Positions 16,384 through 26,062 of a DNA stretch of 64,000 nt are shown one piece after another. The stretch is from Candidatus Accumulibacter proximus (lineage in GTDB: Bacteria > Pseudomonadota > Gammaproteobacteria > Burkholderiales > Rhodocyclaceae): contig JADJMH010000006.1 in the NCBI GenBank assembly GCA_016709675.1, positions 124,001 to 188,000 of the forward strand. Direction: 5' to 3'. Positions within the stretch are counted from its first letter, which is position 1. Every line of letters begins with the position of its first letter. The notes beneath the pieces are model-generated. The model was not told the origin of the DNA, did no database searches, and worked only from the letters and a program-made list of their open reading frames with translations. A program made the translations under genes and the position numbers.

Positions 16384-18294
16384 ATGAGCAACAATGCGAC
16401 GGAGATGTTGGTCTCGGCATGCATCCGGTTCCTACAGGCTTACCCGCCGTTTGATCGCATGGAGGGCGAGGCGCTGCGCTTTCTCGCCGAGAATGTCAGG
16501 CTTGTTCATTACCCCAGGAGCGCCCTGATCCTGTCGAGTGAGATGGGCGTTGCGCGCGCCCTTTACATCGTGCAACGTGGCAAGGTGCGGGTCAAGGCGA
16601 GCGCCGGGCTCGGCCACAGCGAGCACTCGCCGACCAACCTGGGTCCTGGTCAGTGCTTTGCCATCGCGGCGCTGATGGCGCAGCGGCCGACATCCAGTGC
16701 CTATACGGCTGCAGAGGATGTTTTCTGCTACGAACTGCCGGCCAGCGACTTCTTCACCCTGACCCAGAAGAGCACGGTCTTCAACCTTTTCTGCACGCAA
16801 TACATCGCCGGTCTACTCAAGCAGTCACAGCAGCAGTTACAGCTTCAGCTGGCCCAGCGCGCTGGCGAGCAGAGGACGATGAATTCTCCGCTGGCCTCGA
16901 TTGTCAAGCGGGAGCCAGTTTCAGTCGGGGTAGCTGCATCCATCCGCCAAGTGGTCGAGTTGATGGCCGCCAGCCACCTTGGTTCGATGGTGATTGTCGA
17001 TGACCAGCAGCAACCGGTCGGCATTTTCACGCTGTCGGACGTGCTCAAGCGGATTGTCTTGCCCGGCACTTCGCTGGATCAGCCGATTTCTTCGGTGATG
17101 TCGCCTGTTCTGCAGACCTTGCCCATGGCCGCCAACGCTCACGATGCGGCGCTGGCGATGGCCATGCACGGCATCCGCCACGTGCTGGCGGTGGACGAGG
17201 GTGGCCGCCTGAAGGGAGTGATTTCGGAGCGCGATCTGTTCAAACTGCAGGGGGCTGGCCTGCGACAGATCCGGCACGCGATCGATGCGGCGAGCAGTCT
17301 CGAGGTGCTGCAGCATGCTCGCGAGGATGTCCGGCAATTGTCGCTGACGATGCTCACCGAGGGGGTCGGCGCGCAGGAGATTACCCAGTTCATTTCGACG
17401 CTGAACGATACCGTGACCCGCCGCATCATCGAGCTGAATCTCGATCGGCATGACCTCTACGGAATCGACTGGGCGTGGCTGTCTTTCGGTTCGGAGGGCC
17501 GTGACGAACAGACCTTCACCACCGATCAGGACAACGGGATTGTTTACATCTGTACCGACATCATGGATCGCGAGCTGACGCAATTGCGTTTTCTTGAGTT
17601 CGCGCGTGACGTCAATGCCGACCTCGACCAGTGTGGTTTCCCGTTGTGCAAGGGGAACATCATGGCCAGCAACCCGGATCTGTGTCTGACGCTCGAGGAG
17701 TGGGAGGAACGATTCGCGCGCTGGGTGCGCACGCCGGAGCCGCAGGCTTTGCTCAACGCGACCATTTTCTTTGATTTTCGACCGCTCTACGGTCGCTTCA
17801 ATCTCGCCCACCGGTTGCGCCTCTCATTGCTCAGGCTGACGCGCGGAAATCCGCTGTTCCTGCGCATGATGGCGCAGAACGCGCTCACCGTGTCGCCGCC
17901 GCTGGGCAGGATCCGTGACTTCGTCACCGGTTCTGATCCGGACCATCCGGGAACCATCGATCTCAAGAAATATGGCGTCCGCCTGTTCACCGATGCGGCG
18001 CGGGTCTTTGCGCTGGCACATGACGTCGAGGCGACCAACACGGTGCAACGTCTCAAGCGCGCGGCGGCGGTGATGAATATTTCATCGGATGACCTGGCAG
18101 CGAGTCTCGAGGGTTTCAACTTCATCCAGCTTCTGCGCCTGCGGCACCAGCATTTCGAGCAGGAGCATGGGCGTGCCGGAGACAATTTCATTCGACCGGA
18201 GGAACTGAACGAGATCGAGCGACGCATCCTCAAGGAGGCTTTCCGACAGGCACGCAAGCTGCAGGCACGCCTGAAACTCGATTATCAACTCTAA
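16384..18294 (+). CDS. Cyclic nucleotide-binding / CBS / DUF294 nucleotidyltransferase-like protein
   Basis: A 636-residue regulatory protein. Residues 15-150 form a cNMP-binding-like domain, 175-295 hold two CBS repeats (IRQVVELMAASHLGSMVIVDD, then DAALAMAMHGIRHVLAVDE), and 310-480 carry a GlnE/GlnD-like nucleotidyltransferase domain with GSEGRDEQTFTTDQDNG (the G-S and D-x-D metal site are kept). The last 150 residues are the DUF294 C-terminal helical region. Such proteins usually accompany acetate symporters, and some members have been linked to control of carbon uptake. The start ATG at 16384 has GAGGAG upstream. The next gene begins three bases after its stop. Confidence 0.88.
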   Translation: MSNNATEMLVSACIRFLQAYPPFDRMEGEALRFLAENVRLVHYPRSALILSSEMGVARALYIVQRGKVRVKASAGLGHSEHSPTNLGPGQCFAIAALMAQRPTSSAYTAAEDVFCYELPASDFFTLTQKSTVFNLFCTQYIAGLLKQSQQQLQLQLAQRAGEQRTMNSPLASIVKREPVSVGVAASIRQVVELMAASHLGSMVIVDDQQQPVGIFTLSDVLKRIVLPGTSLDQPISSVMSPVLQTLPMAANAHDAALAMAMHGIRHVLAVDEGGRLKGVISERDLFKLQGAGLRQIRHAIDAASSLEVLQHAREDVRQLSLTMLTEGVGAQEITQFISTLNDTVTRRIIELNLDRHDLYGIDWAWLSFGSEGRDEQTFTTDQDNGIVYICTDIMDRELTQLRFLEFARDVNADLDQCGFPLCKGNIMASNPDLCLTLEEWEERFARWVRTPEPQALLNATIFFDFRPLYGRFNLAHRLRLSLLRLTRGNPLFLRMMAQNALTVSPPLGRIRDFVTGSDPDHPGTIDLKKYGVRLFTDAARVFALAHDVEATNTVQRLKRAAAVMNISSDDLAASLEGFNFIQLLRLRHQHFEQEHGRAGDNFIRPEELNEIERRILKEAFRQARKLQARLKLDYQL

Positions 18295-18297
18295 GCC

Positions 18298-19014
18298 ATG
18301 ACCTGGTTTTCCCGACTTTTCTCCGGCCAGGAGGCTCCCGGTCAGGCGCTGACAGCCCGGCAGCAGCAGTTGATCGCCGGTTGGCAGCAATTGCCAGCGG
18401 CGGATCTGCGCCGTTCGCACTATCGCTGTCGCTACGTCGTGGTGGACGTCGAAGCGACTGGGAGCAACGTCAGCAGCGATCGCCTGTGTTCGATTGCCGC
18501 GTTGGCGCTGGTCGATGGCCAGGTCGACTTCAAGGATGCCTTTCAGCTCGTGCTCGCGGATGTCGAGCGGGGCGTCGATTCTGCGCCTTCGCCGGCCGAG
18601 CAGCCAACGCCACAGCTGGGCGTCGCTGGGCAGTCGGTCGAAGCATTGATTGCCTTCCTGCAGTTTGTCGGCAAGGCGCCATTGGTTGCCTATAACGCCC
18701 CGTTTGTTGCCAGGATGATCGACGACGCGCTGGCAGAGCACCTGGGAATCAAGCTGGGGCTGCCGTGGATCGATCTGGCGTGGGTTCTGCCCGATCTCTT
18801 TCGCGATGCCGACGATGCGCAGGGCGGGCTGGACGGCTGGCTGGCGCACTTTGGCGTCGACAGCATCGACCGTCACAATGCCCTGTCGGATGCTTTCGCC
18901 ACTGCTCAATTGTTGCAGATCACCATTGCCCACGCCGCACGCAACGGTCTTGACACGCCGGCCAGTCTGCATGCGCTCGAAAAGGCGCGGCGCCACCTGC
19001 ACCAGAGCGGCTAG
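18298..19014 (+). CDS. 3'-5' exonuclease (DnaQ-like, DEDDh type)
   Basis: A 238-residue DEDDh exonuclease. Exo I is VVVDVEATG (D and E ligands), Exo II lies near VAYNAPFVARMIDDAL, and Exo III is HNALSDAFATAQLL, giving the final histidine and aspartate. It resembles the epsilon proofreading fold but stands in the DUF294-symporter cluster, where homologues of unknown role are common. The gene begins three bases after the DUF294 stop and ends 13 bases before the symporter start, so co-expression is likely. Confidence 0.85.
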   Translation: MTWFSRLFSGQEAPGQALTARQQQLIAGWQQLPAADLRRSHYRCRYVVVDVEATGSNVSSDRLCSIAALALVDGQVDFKDAFQLVLADVERGVDSAPSPAEQPTPQLGVAGQSVEALIAFLQFVGKAPLVAYNAPFVARMIDDALAEHLGIKLGLPWIDLAWVLPDLFRDADDAQGGLDGWLAHFGVDSIDRHNALSDAFATAQLLQITIAHAARNGLDTPASLHALEKARRHLHQSG

Positions 19015-19027
19015 GTAAAGGCCGGCG

Positions 19028-21067
19028 ATGGCTGACCACAACACGCCGTTGCGTCTCTATTACGCTTCCTACACCGCCGCTTTCTTTCTTGTCGTCCTCC
19101 TGCTGGCCGTGCTCGAACGTTACGGCATGCCGCCGCGCTGGATGGGTTACTCCTTTCTTTTCCTGACCATCCTGCTCTACGCCACGATCGGTGTGCTGGC
19201 GCGTACCGCCAATGTCACCGAGTACTACGTGGCCGGCCGGCGGGTACCGGCAGTATTCAACGGCATGGCCACTGGTGCGGACTGGATGAGCTCTGCCTCG
19301 TTCATGGGGCTGGCCGGGACCTTGTACCTGGCGGGCTATCAGGGCCTGGCCTACGTCATGGGCTGGACGGGCGGCTACGTTCTGGTCGCACTGTTGCTGG
19401 CGCCCTATCTGCGTCGTTTTGGGCAATACACGATCCCTGACTTTCTCGCCGCCCGCTATGGCGGCAATCTGGCGCGGCTGGTCGGGGTCTTTGCGACCGT
19501 CCTGGCGTCCTTTGTCTACGTCGTGGCACAGATCTATGGCGTCGGGCTGATTACCAGCCGCTTTGTTGGCTTGCAGTTCGAGATCGGGGTGTACGTCGGC
19601 CTCGCCGGCATCCTCGTCTGCTCCTTTCTCGGCGGCATGCGCGCGGTAACCTGGACACAGGTGGCGCAATACACCATCCTGATCGTCGCCTATCTGGTGC
19701 CGGTGACCATTCTCTCTTACCAGGTGACCGGCATTCCGCTGCCCCAGTTGACCTATGGCCAGGTGCTGCAGAAGGTACAGGTTCTTGAGGAGAAGATCTT
19801 TGCGAACCCGGCCGAGGTCGACGCGCGCCGCCTTTTTCGCGAGCGTGCCGATGGCTACTACGAACGAATACTGACGCTGCCGGCTTCGCTCGAGGAAGAG
19901 CGGCGCAGCCTGGCAGTACAGATCGATGAGTTGAAGAGCAGCAATGCGCAGATGCGCGAGGTCGTCGCACTCGAGCGGCAGCGTCGGGAGTTGCCGAAGA
20001 GCAGCGAGGATGCCCGCAGCTACTGGGACGGCCTGATGCGCCAGGCGGGGCTGCGTGGGGCACCTCCCGATCACCACCTGACTCCCTATCCTGGCAGGGG
20101 CGAGGATGTGAACGCCGCCGCGCGCCTGAACTTTCTCACCCTGGTCTTCTGTCTGATGATCGGCACCGCTGCCTTGCCGCACGTGCTCACGCGCTACTAC
20201 ACCACCCCCAGCGTACGCGAGGCGCGGCGCTCGGTTTTCTGGTCGCTGTTTTTCATCCTCGCGCTGTATCTGACGGCGCCAGCTTATGCGGCTTTTGCCA
20301 AATACGAGATTTACTCGAGCCTGATTGGCTCATCGATCGCGCAACTGCCGCTCTGGGTGAGTTCATGGGGCAAGATCGGCATGGTGTCGATCGAGGATAT
20401 CAACGGCGACGGCATTCTTCAACTCGCTGAACTGGCGCTCAACCCGGATGTGATCCTGCTGGCGACCCCCGAAATCGCCGGTCTGCCATACGTCATTTCC
20501 GGCCTGGTGGCTGCCGGTGCGCTCGCAGCTGCCTTGTCCACTGCCGATGGGCTTTTGCTGACGATAGCCGGTGCCCTGTCGCATGACGTCTATTACAAGG
20601 TCTTTCGCCCACAGGCGACAACGCAATGGCGGCTGGTGGTTTCGAAATCACTGCTGCTGGTCGTCGCCGTGCTGGCGGCCAGTGTTGCCTCGCAGAAGCC
20701 TGCAACCATTCTCTTCATGGTGGCCTGGGCTTTCTCGCTAGCCGGCGCCGCTTTCTTCCCGGCCCTGATTCTGGGCGTGTTCTGGAAGCGGGCGACTCCG
20801 GCAGGTGCCGTGAGCGGCATGGTGATTGGCCTTCTGGTGACCACCTACTACATGGTGCGCGTTCACTTTGACGCCATCCCCTGGCTAGGCATTCAGGGGA
20901 TCGGCATGGAGCCCTGGCTGGGGATTCAGTCAACCTCGGCCGGGGTGTGGGGCGTTGCTGCCGGCTTCCTGGTGATCATCGTGGTCAGCCTGCTGGGCAA
21001 GCCGCCCAGCCAGGAAACGCAGGATTTTGTCGAGAGTGTTCGTTATCCGGAGTTTGACCGTTGGTGA
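19028..21067 (+). CDS. Sodium:solute symporter (VC_2705 / acetate-type)
   Basis: A 679-residue SSS-family transporter with about 13 membrane segments. The typical sequence TEYYVAGRRVPAVFNGMATGADWMSSASF is near residue 65, and the glycine-rich core (GLVAAGALAAALSTADGLLL) is near 500. A hydrophilic insert of about 100 residues (roughly 250-350), rich in Glu and Arg and probably coiled coil, makes it longer than ActP; this insert is known in the VC_2705 group. The likely substrate is acetate or a similar short monocarboxylate, inferred from acs nearby. The small DUF4212 gene follows. Confidence 0.9.
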   Translation: MADHNTPLRLYYASYTAAFFLVVLLLAVLERYGMPPRWMGYSFLFLTILLYATIGVLARTANVTEYYVAGRRVPAVFNGMATGADWMSSASFMGLAGTLYLAGYQGLAYVMGWTGGYVLVALLLAPYLRRFGQYTIPDFLAARYGGNLARLVGVFATVLASFVYVVAQIYGVGLITSRFVGLQFEIGVYVGLAGILVCSFLGGMRAVTWTQVAQYTILIVAYLVPVTILSYQVTGIPLPQLTYGQVLQKVQVLEEKIFANPAEVDARRLFRERADGYYERILTLPASLEEERRSLAVQIDELKSSNAQMREVVALERQRRELPKSSEDARSYWDGLMRQAGLRGAPPDHHLTPYPGRGEDVNAAARLNFLTLVFCLMIGTAALPHVLTRYYTTPSVREARRSVFWSLFFILALYLTAPAYAAFAKYEIYSSLIGSSIAQLPLWVSSWGKIGMVSIEDINGDGILQLAELALNPDVILLATPEIAGLPYVISGLVAAGALAAALSTADGLLLTIAGALSHDVYYKVFRPQATTQWRLVVSKSLLLVVAVLAASVASQKPATILFMVAWAFSLAGAAFFPALILGVFWKRATPAGAVSGMVIGLLVTTYYMVRVHFDAIPWLGIQGIGMEPWLGIQSTSAGVWGVAAGFLVIIVVSLLGKPPSQETQDFVESVRYPEFDRW

Positions 21068-21137
21068 TGGCTTGCCTGGAGCAGAGGGCCTTGCCCATGC
21101 CCGGATCGAGCTGGCTGCCAGCAGCGAAGGAGGTTCA

Positions 21138-21407
21138 ATGCGGCTCGGTCGCAAGCATCGGGATTACTGGCGCCGCAATCTCAAGCTGACGGCGTCTTTG
21201 CTGGCGGTGTGGTTTGTCGTCACCTTCGTCGTCAGCTACTTTGCGCGCGACCTGGCAGATGTCACCGTGCTGGGCTTTCCCATCGGCTTCTACATGGGCG
21301 CCCAGGGCGCGCCGGTGATCTACCTGTTGATCGTCTGGTGGTACGCACGCTACATGAACAATCTTGACCGGGAGTATGGGGTGAATGACGGGGAAGGGGA
21401 GGAGTGA
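21138..21407 (+). CDS. DUF4212 small membrane subunit
   Basis: An 89-residue protein with two membrane helices (LTASLLAVWFVVTFVVSYFA and an APVIYLLIVWWYARYM segment) and a charged start, RLGRKHRDYWRRN, which is the hallmark of DUF4212. It is thought to be the small partner of the VC_2705-type symporter. The ATG at 21138 has an excellent GAAGGAGG ribosome site. In the arrangement I know from other genomes this gene precedes the symporter; here it follows it by 70 bases. Confidence 0.88.
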   Translation: MRLGRKHRDYWRRNLKLTASLLAVWFVVTFVVSYFARDLADVTVLGFPIGFYMGAQGAPVIYLLIVWWYARYMNNLDREYGVNDGEGEE

Positions 21408-21876
21408 GGCAAGTGATCTCCCGAGACCGGCGCTGATCTTCCACACGGTGGTGGCCGCCACAGCGCGTCGGCGTCAGTTCTCTAGTGGCGACAGGCGACG
21501 AATTCCGGCTGCCGCCGACGATTGCAAGGTGTCCGGCAAGATTGGTGCCCCGTTGTGCCGGGAGCTCGCTTGCTGGCCTGTTTCATCATGCCTATGGAAT
21601 ACAATGAAAAGCGTGTCTGGCGGTCATCCTTGGTCTTGCTCACATCCGGTGGAGGAGCCATATTGCGTGAAATACATGGCATACGCAAACCGCTTATGAT
21701 CATGAGCGCCATGGTCAAGAGCGATGCCTTTTGGAACCTGCAAGAAGCTTGAGCTTAGACATGCTTGCTCAGGCTCATTCCCGGGGGAATTGCGCCCCTC
21801 GTCCGGGCTCATACCACCTTGGACAGGGCTCCTTCTCGAAAAGCGGGTCACTGTGGTGTACAATCCGGGTCCACGA
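21408..21876. other. Intergenic stretch with no recognised gene
   Basis: Between the DUF4212 gene and an IS4-type remnant I see no convincing coding frame. Short open frames exist on both strands but have no ribosome sites or family features. The stretch marks the change from the household region into the transposon-rich edge of the polysaccharide locus. Confidence 0.4.
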
Positions 21877-22089
21877 GCACGACCAATGAGGAGCCAGAAT
21901 GCCCTCTCAAGTGACGTCATCGTTGCAGAAGAAGGGGCTGGCCGCCATCGTCTGCGACCAGCCGGAACACGCCGACGGGATTCTCGTCGCCGGTCTGGCG
22001 GACAGCCTGTCCAACAACGCCGTCGCTCGCTTGTTCAGTCGCCGATCTCCCAGGTCGATTCCCTTCAGCTCCGCCCCAGCCCTGTTCAT
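21877..22089 (-). pseudogene. Remnant of a Tn5/IS4-type transposase N-terminus
   Basis: The reading frame from 22089 encodes the DNA-binding start of a Tn5-like transposase: IDLGDRRLNKRATALLDRLS, then IPSACSGWSQTMAASPFFCNDDVT. A TGA at 21907-21909 interrupts it where the family has tryptophan; the same frame continues afterwards with EGILAPHWSC, the expected next segment. The catalytic DDE part is missing. This is therefore a decayed fragment, not related in sequence to the IS4-type transposase at 23800-24896. Confidence 0.75.
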
Positions 22090-22248
22090 CGTGCCACCTT
22101 CTCAAAAGCTCGGCAGCCTGCAGCGAGGCCTGCAAGCCGTGTAGAAGGACAACCCTTAAAGGCCTTGCGCGGTCGTCGTTTGCGGAAGGTCATCTGCTTG
22201 TTCGTATCGCTCTAGGATATTACGTCAAAGCCTTCTGGAGAGGTTTCT

Positions 22249-23697
22249 ATGCTGGATGCTTTTATGCCACCAAAGTGGTTTTCGCCTGCGCGAACTGCGT
22301 TTCTCGGGAGCTTGCTACTCTCCTTGGTTGCTGTTGCCGGTACGGTAACCGTTGGCAAGGATGCAGCGATGTATCTAAACATCAGCCAGAAAATTATCGA
22401 GCAGACCCCTGCAGTTGCATTTGAGCTTTTCAATTGGCCATGGTTTTCCTTCTTGCTGGCTGGAACATATCTCCTTTCCGGCATTTCGCTGGAGCTGGTT
22501 GCTTACCTTTGGTGCGCTATTCTGATGGCGGGCACCTGCGCCTTGTTGGTATTGATCACGCAACGATATACTACCGGCGGTGGCTATTGGGCTTGCCTGG
22601 TGGTGTTGTCAGTTCCCGCTTTCAATCACCTACGAAACGACATCATCCGAGAGTTTGGTTTCTGGTTTTTCTGCACTCTGGCCTTGTGGCTGGCGCTGCG
22701 CTGGCTGGAAAGCTCCGGCTGGCTGCGCGCGGCACTGATACAGCTCGCCGTTGCCGCGGCGGCGCTCTTTCGCATCGAGGCATTGGTGCTCTTCCCGGTT
22801 CTGGTGCTTTCCTTGATGGGTGATCTGAAGACGCGCCAGGGTTTGCTAAAGCTATTTCAGATCAGTCTCGTGCCGCTTGCCGGAATCGTCTCCGCACTCG
22901 TCCTGCTCCTTCCCGGCCACCCCCTCTATCAGGCCCGCGTCGACTACGCCTTATTCCTGTTTGACCCGCGGGGTCTCCTGGAAAAATTCAACCTGATGGC
23001 CGGTAAGTTTGCCGAAGTGGCACTTGAAAAGTACTCGGCGGATGATGCGCGACAAATCGTTTTCTTTGGCCTATTTTTTACCTTGTTTAGCAAGTTCATC
23101 ACGTCATGTGGGCCGTTTGCTTTCCCCTTGCTCTATCGTCCCGCCTGGCTTGCCGTCGGTGATTATTGGCGTAAACTGCGGCCGCTAGCTTGGGCTTGGG
23201 TTTTGTATTTCTGCATGCTGCTGATCTTCTTTGTTCAGGAGCGATTCATCAACTCACGTTATGTCAGCTTTCTGAGTCTGCTCGCAGTCCCTTTGCTGAC
23301 CGCGGCCCTAATGTCTTTTGCTAGGAACTTTCCACTTCTGGGGAAGATGGTCATAATGCTGGCTCTGTTGGTCATGCTGGATAACGTCGTATCGTTCAGT
23401 CCGAAAAAAACGCATTACCTCGAGGCAAGCGCCTGGTTATCTGAAAACACGAGCCCAGCAGATGCTATATTCTATGAGGATCCGCGGCTAGCCTATTACG
23501 CTGGCAGAGGTTATCCTAACATGCCCACCCGTGAGGAGGCGATGAGTGCGGAGCGTGTGGGGAACTTTCGCTATTTCGTGTTTACCGTCAAACCGGGGGA
23601 CACCACGCTGCAAGGCTGGGTGACGGAGCAGCACAAGCAGGTTCTGGGCCAGTTCGCAAATCGCAGAGGGGAACGCGTCCTGGTAATTGGCAATTGA
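22249..23697 (+). CDS. Multi-pass membrane glycosyltransferase-like protein (GT-C/PMT type)
   Basis: A 482-residue membrane protein with about ten hydrophobic segments and a periplasmic-type C-terminal region of about 80 residues. An early GKDAAMYLNISQKIIEQ loop follows the first helix, a place where GT-C enzymes (ArnT, PMT, dolichyl-phosphate-sugar users) carry an acidic active-site residue. It should transfer a sugar from a polyprenyl carrier on the outer face of the inner membrane, though the acceptor cannot be told. The ATG at 22249 follows GGAGAGG. It lies on the plus strand between two transposase remnants, apart from the main minus-strand polysaccharide genes. Confidence 0.7.
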   Translation: MLDAFMPPKWFSPARTAFLGSLLLSLVAVAGTVTVGKDAAMYLNISQKIIEQTPAVAFELFNWPWFSFLLAGTYLLSGISLELVAYLWCAILMAGTCALLVLITQRYTTGGGYWACLVVLSVPAFNHLRNDIIREFGFWFFCTLALWLALRWLESSGWLRAALIQLAVAAAALFRIEALVLFPVLVLSLMGDLKTRQGLLKLFQISLVPLAGIVSALVLLLPGHPLYQARVDYALFLFDPRGLLEKFNLMAGKFAEVALEKYSADDARQIVFFGLFFTLFSKFITSCGPFAFPLLYRPAWLAVGDYWRKLRPLAWAWVLYFCMLLIFFVQERFINSRYVSFLSLLAVPLLTAALMSFARNFPLLGKMVIMLALLVMLDNVVSFSPKKTHYLEASAWLSENTSPADAIFYEDPRLAYYAGRGYPNMPTREEAMSAERVGNFRYFVFTVKPGDTTLQGWVTEQHKQVLGQFANRRGERVLVIGN

Positions 23698-23799
23698 TGC
23701 GGTCTGGCCCACGGCAGCTCGGATACTGCGCTTCATCATGGCTTATTGGGACCCTCGCTCCCGGCCACTTCATCTCAATCCTCGTCACTTAGCACTTCA

Positions 23800-24896
23800 T
23801 CATATGGGCTTGTAAGCATGAGATCGATGCGGTTTTCGCTGTGGCGTTCGAGGTTTGGAGCGCCCGGCGACGAATTTCTGCAGGTTCGCAGCGATCTCCT
23901 GGATGAGGGGCTTCAGTCGCCGCGTCGTCGCGCCGGCGGCGAGCAGCCAACGACCGATCTGGCGCTTGATCTTGTTGATCATCAGGGTGCGGTTGATCTT
24001 CCAGTCCGAGTCCGGGTCCAGATGCGCCTCAGTAGCGACGTAGGCAGCCAGCGCATTGAGGTTGTCGAACACTGCCTTGGCGCCGAAATCCTGATTCGCC
24101 GCATGCCAGGACAAGCCGGAAGTATGTTCGAGGCCCAAGCGATGCTTGAGCCGGCGAAGCGCCTCCTCGACCCGCCAGCGACCGTGATACAAGGCGCCAA
24201 ACCCAGCGGCCGGGAAAGCCCCGCTGTCCAGCAGCGAGGTCATCACCACATGCACCCGCCCGTTCGGTGTCACCACCCGCACCAGGCGAACCGTCGTCGG
24301 CGTCGCCGGGCATTCGTAGTCTTTCGCGTCATGCGCATTCGGCGCCCGCAGTCGTACCAGCTGTTCGCCTTGTCCCGAGTGCATGAACTGGCGTACCACC
24401 CTGAATCCGCGAGAGATATCGCAACGGATACAGAAAGGATCCCGCGTGCGGTCAGAGCTGCCGCCAGCCAGCGGCACGGGAAGCCCCGGTCGAGCACCAG
24501 CAGGTCATCGGTGCGCAACCGCTCGATCGCCTCGAAGAGCATCTGGCGCTCGTCGCATGCCCCTTCCTGCAGCGCGAAGTGAAGAAACAACTCCATCCCC
24601 GGCAGGTACAAACCAAATGCCACGCCTGTGACGATCGAACGTACACCGTCCCTCATCGTCGTCAGGCGAACCGCCGTGCCATCACCAGCCACCACCCGCA
24701 GTTCTTGCCATCGCGGCACCGGCAGATGTTCCTCGACCAAGGCCATCAGTTTTTGATTGAGGTCACCAAACACCAGGGCACTGATCTTGTAGCGCGCCTT
24801 GCAGAACGCTTGAGCGCTCACCATGCGCACCGAGTCCGCACGATTCCGCAGGTTGGCGAAGAACTGATCCAGTTCCGCCTGGACCGCACCCTGCAC
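23800..24896 (-). pseudogene. IS4-family transposase interrupted by a frameshift
   Basis: Two overlapping frames together make one IS4 transposase of about 365 residues. The first part (from GTG at 24896) holds VVAGDGTAVRL and LLVLDRGFP, the two catalytic aspartates. The second part holds YHGRWRVEEALRRLK, a perfect IS4 Y-x2-R-x3-E-x6-K signature. The change of frame occurs near 24437, where one C appears to be missing from a CCC run. The frame ends at 23800. Terminal inverted repeats were not identified. The coding part starts eight bases from the acyltransferase stop, so the insertion may have altered that gene's tail. Confidence 0.85.
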
Positions 24897-24903
24897 ACCG
24901 TGA

Positions 24904-25959
24904 TCAACCGCCTGCTTCTGCCGTCGCTGCGATGTAATGACTTGAGCGGAAGAGGAAACGTTTCTCGACGAGGTGCCACATGGCGATCGCGCCAGCCGCG
25001 GTGATCACAGTCGCTGAAGCAAGGAATAACCAGGGACTATCGCTGAACCATCCGAAATGAATCAGCAGTTGGATAAGAGGGCAATGAAGAATGTAGGCGC
25101 CATAAGAGAAGTCGCCATATTTTCCGAGATTGCCTACATACAGGAACAGGGAGAAGAAAATGACCGCGATGGCAAGAGCAAATGGCACGAACATCGGCAG
25201 GGGGAAGTACCGGTTGGTCACAAAAACGGCGACTGAAAAAGCCAAGAAATACTTGAGCCGGCGTTCGAACAGTGGCAAGAAATAGTAGAGGAAAGCGCCG
25301 GACATAAAGTACGAAAGTTGGCCGGGCAGCTGGCGCCCAAGTTCTGCATAAAGCTGGGAGCCGCTTCGTTCAGCCATGTTCGTCATGATTTCGGCGTAAA
25401 GTACTGAAGCGCAGTAGGTAAGCACAAGTAGCCAAAGGTAGCCAAATTTTCTGAACAAGAACACGAACATTGGCACGACCAGGTAAAACATGACCTCGAT
25501 CTTGATGCTCCAAAGCGCCCCATTGACAGCCGTCAATCTGTTGTTCTCGAACACCCCTGGCAGTGCGTGCTGAAAGAAGTTCATGAAAGTCAGGTTGGCA
25601 AGGACATACCTGACCCAGATTCCGGAAAAATACTCAGCAGCGCTGAGCGAGCTGACCGCGACCATGCCGACAGCGCAAAGCATCACAACGGTGAAGTACG
25701 CGGGATAGATTCGCCTGATGCGCTTCATGGCGTAGGACGAAAGGGAGGTTGAACGCTCGAAGCTCATGAAGATCAGGAAGCCACTGAGCACGAAGAAGCC
25801 CTTTACCGCCATACCGGATGACAAGACTTGACTGATCACCGCAAGATCTGAAAATCCTGAGAGTTCGTAAGCGTGAACGAGGCACACCGTTCCTGCAAAG
25901 AGCAGTCGCAGGAGGTCGAAGTTATTCTCCGTCAGTCGGGGACTTGAGGGTGGTTGCAT
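24904..25959 (-). CDS. Acyltransferase 3 family membrane protein (OafA/YrhL-like)
   Basis: A 351-residue membrane O-acyltransferase with about ten helices. The N-terminal NNFDLLRLLFAGTVCLVHAYEL supplies the conserved arginine and histidine region, followed by GFFVLSGFLIFMSFERS, typical of the family. It would add acetyl or another small acyl group to polysaccharide sugars from the cytoplasmic side. The last residues (AATAEAGG) run up to the IS4-type element and may be altered by it. It is the last complete gene of the minus-strand polysaccharide cluster. Confidence 0.88.
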   Translation of the reverse strand: MQPPSSPRLTENNFDLLRLLFAGTVCLVHAYELSGFSDLAVISQVLSSGMAVKGFFVLSGFLIFMSFERSTSLSSYAMKRIRRIYPAYFTVVMLCAVGMVAVSSLSAAEYFSGIWVRYVLANLTFMNFFQHALPGVFENNRLTAVNGALWSIKIEVMFYLVVPMFVFLFRKFGYLWLLVLTYCASVLYAEIMTNMAERSGSQLYAELGRQLPGQLSYFMSGAFLYYFLPLFERRLKYFLAFSVAVFVTNRYFPLPMFVPFALAIAVIFFSLFLYVGNLGKYGDFSYGAYILHCPLIQLLIHFGWFSDSPWLFLASATVITAAGAIAMWHLVEKRFLFRSSHYIAATAEAGG

Positions 25960-26062
25960 GGCTGATTAGTGGGATCCGGCAAACGCTAATGACCGGTGCG
26001 ACCTTCGTCACCCGTATGCGTGACTCGCCAGCGACCTGGTTGATCCGACTGAATGCACTTGA

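Noticed and set aside
24961..25960. JUMPStart/ops element upstream of the polysaccharide genes
   Set aside because: I looked for GGCGGTAG-type sequence near the locus boundaries and saw none.
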